NCBI GenBank assembly: GCA_026400535.1
Contig: JAPLOU010000037.1
Span: forward strand, 62,001-126,000
Direction: 5' to 3'
Source: Hyphomicrobiales bacterium
Lineage (GTDB): Bacteria; Pseudomonadota; Alphaproteobacteria; Rhizobiales; Beijerinckiaceae
DNA: 64,000 bases
Under the pieces are notes generated by a model. The model searched no databases and was not told the origin of the DNA. It was given only the letters and a program-made list of their open reading frames with translations. This document shows positions 59,313 through 64,000 of this stretch, one piece after another. Position 1 is the stretch's first letter. Each line of letters starts with the position of its first letter. Both the position numbers and the translations under genes were made by a program.

Positions 59313-60232
59313 GGCTTGCCCAGCCTGATCCGGGGATCAATACCTGCATAAAGCAGGTCCGCCGCAAGATTGACGGCGACATAAACCAGCGAGACGAAGA
59401 GCACGATGGCCTGCACGACAAGGAAGTCGCGCGACTGGATGGCCTGGATCGCCAACTGTCCGATCCCGGGCCAGGCAAACACGGTCTCGACGATGATGGC
59501 GCCGGCCAGCAAGTTGCCGGTCTCAAGCGCTGCGATGGTCACGACCGGAATCGCCGCATTGCGCAGCACATGCCGTGTCACGACCTTGCCGAGCGGCAGG
59601 CCGCGGGCCAGCCCGGCGCGGACATAATCCTTGCTGAGTTCATCGACGACCGCGATCCGGGCCATCCGGGCGAAGGTCGACATGGACAGCATGCCGAGCG
59701 CGATGGCCGGCATGACCACCGAAGCGGGGCCGTCAACACCGGAGGATGGCAGCCAGCGCAAGGTCACGGCAAACAGCATGATCATCAGAATGCCGCTCAG
59801 GAAGGTTGGCATGCTCTGGCCAGTCACGACCAATGCGGCGATCGGGCGCTCGAACCATCGCCCGCGCCAGATGGCCATGGCGATGCCGGCAGGAATGCCA
59901 AACCCCACCGCGACGAGGAGCGCAGCCCCCGCCAGAGCCAGCGTGTAGGGAATACGGCTTGCGAGGATGTCCCAGGCGGGCACGCGCTGGACCACCGAGA
60001 CACCCAGTTCGAGATTGAGCAGGCCGCCCAGAAAGGTCAGGTACTGGCGCCAGATCGGTTGAACAAAACCGAGTTCGCGCCGCACGGTTTCGATGTGCTC
60101 CCGCGTCGCGCCTTCTGGCACGAGCAGAAGCACCGGGTCGCCCGACAGGCGCATGACGAAAAAGACGATCGTCATCACGCCGAATGTCGTCAGTGCTGCC
60201 TGCAGCAGACGGCTGAGAAGATAGCGCAGCAT
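59309..60232 (-). CDS. peptide/nickel-type ABC importer permease (DppB-like)
   Basis: 307 residues. N-terminal membrane start MLRYLLSRLLQAALTTFGVM, then VFFVMRLSGDPVLLLVPEGA, the EAA loop DYVRAGLARGLPLGKVVTRH and the closing FAWPGIGQLAIQAIQSRDF. Standard DppB family. 20 bp after the binding-protein gene. Confidence 0.93.
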   Translation of the reverse strand: MLRYLLSRLLQAALTTFGVMTIVFFVMRLSGDPVLLLVPEGATREHIETVRRELGFVQPIWRQYLTFLGGLLNLELGVSVVQRVPAWDILASRIPYTLALAGAALLVAVGFGIPAGIAMAIWRGRWFERPIAALVVTGQSMPTFLSGILMIMLFAVTLRWLPSSGVDGPASVVMPAIALGMLSMSTFARMARIAVVDELSKDYVRAGLARGLPLGKVVTRHVLRNAAIPVVTIAALETGNLLAGAIIVETVFAWPGIGQLAIQAIQSRDFLVVQAIVLFVSLVYVAVNLAADLLYAGIDPRIRLGKP

Positions 60233-60252
60233 GCATCCGGCCTCTCAGCCGG

Positions 60253-61743
60253 TCAGGGCTGCCAGCGCATATCGAACAGGAAGAACGCCTCGTTCGCGGT
60301 GGGCTGCCAACGGATTTCCCGACGCGCGCCGTAGATGGCGAAGTCCTGGTACAGGCCAAGACCTGGGACCTCGTCGCGCAGGATCTCGAAGGCGCGGCGA
60401 TAGTGGGTCAGGCGCATGGCCTCATCCAGCGTTGCACGGGCGGCGTCGACCTGCTTGTCGAAATCGGCGTTCGCGTATTTCGCCCAGATCGAGCCGCTAC
60501 GGAACAGCGGGAAGATGACGCCGTCGGCATCCTGGCAGGCGCAGCTCCAGCGGCCGAGCGAGATCGAACCAGCCTCGTCGGGCCGGCCCTGGCGTCGGCG
60601 CAGGAAGGTCGGATGGTCCATGGTCTGGATGTCGACCTTGAAGCCGACTTCCTGGAGCATCTGCTGCAAGGCTTCGACCAGGCGACGATCATAGGCCGGC
60701 GAGGTCAGGAAACTGAGCTGCGCGTTGACCGCATTTGCCTCTCGCAGCAGCGCCTTGGCCCTGGCGGGGTCAAAGGCATTGCCGCCGATCCCTTCGATGT
60801 AGCCGAAATTGGCGGGTGTCAGCACGACATCGACCTCCTTGCCGTAGCCCTGCAGCAGGGCCTCGATCAGGGTCTTGCGGTCGATGGCGTGGGCGATGGC
60901 GCGGCGGACGCGGACATCCTGTGTCGGGCCTGAAACGGCATTGATGAACATGTAGCCGATGCGCTCGGTCGGCGCGGCAAGGACCTGCAGCTTCGCATCG
61001 GACTTGATGCGCACGGCCTCGTCCGGCCCGAGCTGACGCACGATGTCGGCGCGCCCTGTCTGAAGGTCGGCGATGCGGGTGGCTACATCCGGCACGACGC
61101 GGAAACTGGCTGTGTCGAAGGGTGGGCGGCCGCGCCAGTAGTCGGGCACGGCGTCGAGGGTCACGCCGACGCCGCGCTGCCAGGCGCGGAGCTTGTAGGG
61201 TCCGGAGCCGACCGGCTGGAGGTTGAAGGCCTGGGCGCCGATGCGCTCGACCACAGCCTTTGGCACGATCGACAGCTTGACGAGCTGGGCCATCAGGGCA
61301 GGGTAGGGTGCCTTGGTCTTCATCACCACGGTGGTGGCGTCGGTCGCCTCCGCGCTGGCGATCTGGTCGAACTGCGAGAGCTGCGGGCTGCGCAGGGCCG
61401 GATCGATGATGCGTCGGATCGAGTAGGCCACATCCTCGGAGGTCAGCGGCGAGCCGTCATGAAATCTGACCCCGCTCCGGATCTTGAACGACAAGGTGGT
61501 GTCGTCAACCTGACGCCAGCTTTCCGCGATCTGCGGCACGATCTTGCCGGAGACATCGCGCGTGACCAGATTGTCGAAGATGTTGCGGTAGATGGCATAG
61601 CTGTCGGTGTCCCATTGCAGATGGGGGTCGAGGGTCGCCGCGTCATTGGGCAGGTCGATGGTGATGGAGTCACGATAGGGCTGGGCTGCGGCGGCGGTGA
61701 CCACCATCAACGCCATCACAATGGCGGCAAGTCTCTTGAACAT
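60253..61743 (-). CDS. periplasmic substrate-binding protein, family 5 (DppA-like)
   Basis: 496 residues from ATG at 61743. Leader MFKRLAAIVMALMVVTAAAA; no lipobox, so a free periplasmic receptor. Family 5 features: ITIDLPNDAATLDPHLQWDT, YRNIFDNLVTRD, DGSPLTSEDVAYSIRRIIDP and RRAIAHAIDRKTLIEALLQG. Ligands of the family range from peptides to opines and glutathione; nothing here decides. Confidence 0.92.
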   Translation of the reverse strand: MFKRLAAIVMALMVVTAAAAQPYRDSITIDLPNDAATLDPHLQWDTDSYAIYRNIFDNLVTRDVSGKIVPQIAESWRQVDDTTLSFKIRSGVRFHDGSPLTSEDVAYSIRRIIDPALRSPQLSQFDQIASAEATDATTVVMKTKAPYPALMAQLVKLSIVPKAVVERIGAQAFNLQPVGSGPYKLRAWQRGVGVTLDAVPDYWRGRPPFDTASFRVVPDVATRIADLQTGRADIVRQLGPDEAVRIKSDAKLQVLAAPTERIGYMFINAVSGPTQDVRVRRAIAHAIDRKTLIEALLQGYGKEVDVVLTPANFGYIEGIGGNAFDPARAKALLREANAVNAQLSFLTSPAYDRRLVEALQQMLQEVGFKVDIQTMDHPTFLRRRQGRPDEAGSISLGRWSCACQDADGVIFPLFRSGSIWAKYANADFDKQVDAARATLDEAMRLTHYRRAFEILRDEVPGLGLYQDFAIYGARREIRWQPTANEAFFLFDMRWQP

Positions 61744-61874
61744 CTGGACGATCCGTGCGCCGACCGGGGTAAAATGTCGCGGCAATGGCTTAGTTTCGCA
61801 CGATGATTTCGCCTTGTCAGCAATGCGCGCCATGACATTTATCACAGGTGCGTGTGTGCCCTGAGCCGCCCGGG

Positions 61875-63452
61875 CTAGCGCAAGGCGGCAATCACCGCGT
61901 CGACCTTGGTGACCATCGCGACGTTCTGCATGGCGTAGTTGATCGACGCACGGTGCCAGTCGGCGTTCATGGTGGAGCAGCCGTCCTCCGGGATGATCAT
62001 CACATAGCCCTTGTCGGCTCCGGTGCGGGCTGTGTGCTCGATCGACATGTTCGTCCAGGCTCCGGTCTCGATGATCATGTCGCGGCCATTGGCCTTCAGG
62101 ATCGTTTCGAGATTGGTCCCTTCCCAGGCGCTCATCCTGTTCTTGCGGATGATGTGGTCCGAGGGCTGGGCCTCAAGGCCTGGTACGGGCTCGGCGCCCC
62201 AGGTGCCGTCAACCAGCGCGGTGGCGTCCACCGCACCCTCGAACAGCGGCGCATTCAGGGTCATGTCGCGTCCATCGGGACGGCGGCAGAACCAGACATG
62301 AATGACCGTGACACCGACACGGCGGCAGTGCTCGGCGAGGCGGCGCACGTTTTCGATAGCGTTCTGCTCGCGGCAATGGGCGGGCGAGCCGGAGGCCGCG
62401 AAGGCGCCGCCCTCCATCACGACGTCGTTCTGCATGTCCTGGATGATCAGCGCACAGCGCGCAGGATCGAGCCTCAGTTCGCCGTCAGTCGCCGATGCAG
62501 CGGGGGGCGCCGCGGGCGACGACGGCGCGGGGCGCGCTGCCGACCGGGCGCGCATGAAGGGTTCGTTGCGGGGGCCGATCTTGACGTCGACCGCGTAGAT
62601 GGAGGTGGTGGCGCAGACATAGAGCGTGCGCCAGTCAGACCCGCCCCAGTGCAGGTTGGCCGCGAGTTCGGGGATCGAGACCTTGCCGATGTGGCGACCA
62701 TCGGACGCGAACACCCACAGCCCGCCGGGCGCCGTGACCCAGACATTGCCATCGGTGTCGCATTTCATGCCGTCCGGCACGCCGGGCCTGAGCATGTCGC
62801 TGATGCCGCTGGCGAAGACGCGTCCGTTCTTCAGCCTGCCATTGGCCTCGACATCGAAGACACGGATGTTGGCCTGCTCGGTGTCATTGACATAAAGCCG
62901 CTTCTCGTCCGGCGAAAAGCATAGCCCGTTGGGTTGGGAGAACATGTAGCGGTCGACCAGAAGTTCAGGTTCACCGCCGGCGGCCGGCAACCGGAAAACG
63001 CCCTGCCATCCCAGTGCGCGCGGCCGCTCCACTCCGTAGACCGGCATGCGGCCATACCAGGGGTCGGAGAAATAGATCGAACCGTCCGAGCGGATGCACA
63101 GGTCGTTGGGGCTGTTGAGGTCTTGGCCCTCGAAGTGGCTGGCCAGCACCTCGCGCCGGCCGTCTGACCTGAAGCGCACGAGCGATGACGTGGCATGCTC
63201 GCAGACGATCAGGTTGAGGTCAGCGTCATAGGTCAGGCCATTGGCCTTGTTCGATGGGCGCAGCACCTCGCGAACACCCGAACGATCGAGCCTCCGGCGC
63301 ACATCCGCCGGCATGTCGGAGAACAGCAGATAGTGTTCAACCGGATGCCAGATCGGCCCTTCCGTGAAGGTGAAGCCGGTGCCGACCTGCCGGACGGGCG
63401 CATGCTCGTCGATCAGGCGCCGGAAGGATGGGTCGAGCGCGTCATGAGCCAT
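61875..63452 (-). CDS. fusion of SMP-30/gluconolactonase and isochorismatase-like hydrolase
   Basis: 525 residues from ATG at 63452. Residues about 1-300 are a six-bladed SMP-30/LRE propeller (TGFTFTEGPIWHPVEHYLLF with the metal Glu; LNSPNDLCIRSDGSIYFSDP; SQPNGLCFSPDEKRLYVNDT). A Pro/Ala linker follows (RPAPSSPAAPPAASA), then a cysteine-hydrolase fold with Asp in ALIIQDMQND and Lys in IIRKNRMSAWEG. The usual nucleophile motif TNxCVExTAR reads TNMSIEHTAR, so Cys is replaced by Ser. Lactone plus amide hydrolysis in one chain is suggested, if the second domain is active. Confidence 0.9.
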   Translation of the reverse strand: MAHDALDPSFRRLIDEHAPVRQVGTGFTFTEGPIWHPVEHYLLFSDMPADVRRRLDRSGVREVLRPSNKANGLTYDADLNLIVCEHATSSLVRFRSDGRREVLASHFEGQDLNSPNDLCIRSDGSIYFSDPWYGRMPVYGVERPRALGWQGVFRLPAAGGEPELLVDRYMFSQPNGLCFSPDEKRLYVNDTEQANIRVFDVEANGRLKNGRVFASGISDMLRPGVPDGMKCDTDGNVWVTAPGGLWVFASDGRHIGKVSIPELAANLHWGGSDWRTLYVCATTSIYAVDVKIGPRNEPFMRARSAARPAPSSPAAPPAASATDGELRLDPARCALIIQDMQNDVVMEGGAFAASGSPAHCREQNAIENVRRLAEHCRRVGVTVIHVWFCRRPDGRDMTLNAPLFEGAVDATALVDGTWGAEPVPGLEAQPSDHIIRKNRMSAWEGTNLETILKANGRDMIIETGAWTNMSIEHTARTGADKGYVMIIPEDGCSTMNADWHRASINYAMQNVAMVTKVDAVIAALR

Positions 63453-63480
63453 GGTGCTGTCCTCTCGGATTGAGGCGCGA

Positions 63481-64000
63481 TCAGACGGGGAACCAGTCGC
63501 GCCGCTGCACGGTCTGGCTGATCGGGCCGGGAACAACCAAGTCGAGCCGCCCGACGACCTGGCCGCGTTCGACCTTGGCTGGCTTGTCGTGCACCGGCAG
63601 CAGGAACCTCGAGGCGTTGAGCAGCTTCTTGATCGCGGCCTTCTCCGAACGTTTCGAGCCGGCATGGTTGCCGGTCACCTGGACCTCATGGGAATAGATC
63701 ACGTGGTAAGGATCGATGATCTGGTCCTGGAAGTCATAGATCACATCGCCGCAGATCGTGGCCCGCCCCTCGGCCGTCTCGACATGGATGTTCATCGAGC
63801 CTTCGGTATGGGCATTGGCCGCCTCCATGTAGACGCCGGGGATCAGTTCGATCGGCCCGGACAGTTCCAGATCCTCAAGCCGCAGCGCATGGCGCGTGTG
63901 CAGCCGCTCGATCAGGTGCTGGATGTCGGGCTTGGGGTATTGCGGATGCATCAGCCCCGAAACGGAGCATTCCATCTCGCGCCGGTTGACCACCACCGTG
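63481..64000 (-). CDS. metallo-beta-lactamase-fold hydrolase, N-terminal part outside the window
   Basis: The last about 173 residues are visible; the frame is open to the window edge, so the gene starts beyond 64000. Visible metal-site features: AHTEGSMNIHVET (His ligand), ATICGDVIYDFQDQI (bridging Asp) and FLLPVHDKPAKVERG (last His). The first HxHxDH motif would lie upstream. The family includes N-acyl homoserine lactonases and other amide or ester hydrolases. It is the first visible gene of the operon, 28 bp before the fusion gene. Confidence 0.82.
   Translation of the reverse strand, partial: TVVVNRREMECSVSGLMHPQYPKPDIQHLIERLHTRHALRLEDLELSGPIELIPGVYMEAANAHTEGSMNIHVETAEGRATICGDVIYDFQDQIIDPYHVIYSHEVQVTGNHAGSKRSEKAAIKKLLNASRFLLPVHDKPAKVERGQVVGRLDLVVPGPISQTVQRRDWFPV

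Overview
The window is GC-rich DNA from an alphaproteobacterium, most likely of the order Hyphomicrobiales (Rhizobiales). Support comes from the ftsA-ftsZ-lpxC-bamD-recN-ligA order, an FtsZ with a long Pro/Ala linker, a LigA zinc region of rhizobial style, a DUF2865 protein, a CreA protein and a DUF3309 mini-protein. The genus cannot be decided from sequence alone.

Layout. 1-9263 is the conserved end of the division/envelope cluster plus DNA repair and ligation genes. 9264-15215 holds a chemoreceptor ghost, an Uup-type ABC-F ATPase, a class II DAHP synthase gene that lacks about 88 bp around its key motif, and an outer-membrane beta-barrel protein. 15216-22376 is a decayed accessory island: a broken tyrosine integrase, a serine recombinase, an excisionase-like HTH protein, a replication-initiator-like HUH/HTH protein, an IS1380 transposase fragment, a dehydrogenase fragment, small exported or unknown proteins and a frameshifted small secreted protein. 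22377-44503 is mostly housekeeping: nadE, gltX, a MarR regulator with a TRAP binding protein, creA, cysS with an odd tail region, cimA, an acyl-CoA ligase, maf, pssA, a trypsin-like protease, psd, an MFS transporter, an Atm1-type exporter and yacG.

At 44670 a tRNA-Phe is followed by a 13-bp duplication of its 3' end and the frameshifted start of a P4-type integrase, the scar of an integrated element. Directly after it lies a probable tungstate/molybdate uptake locus (45120-52865): an HTH regulator with an oxyanion-binding-like domain, TupB, TupC (frameshifted by a 26-bp tandem duplication), TupA, a second TupA-like protein, a Mop-type binder, a TrmO-like protein and a complete BtuCDF-type importer. 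Its oxyanion specificity is inferred mainly from neighbours.

52866-54774 is poor in genes and contains two mini-membrane proteins and ghosts of a flavin reductase and an OppF-type ATPase. 54775 to the end is one minus-strand operon: a metallo-beta-lactamase-fold hydrolase (cut by the window end), a fused SMP-30 lactonase/isochorismatase-like protein whose usual nucleophilic Cys is Ser, a complete peptide/nickel-family ABC importer, a short-chain dehydrogenase and a NodB-type deacetylase. It looks like an import-and-degradation pathway for a small amide, imide or lactone compound; the substrate is unknown.

Recurring theme: many genes are broken by short indels, nonsense codons or truncation (aroG, tupC, the integrases, the MCP, flavin reductase, OppF, SDR and small secreted protein remnants). 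The aroG and tupC lesions sit in otherwise well-kept genes and could be assembly errors, so they deserve a check first.
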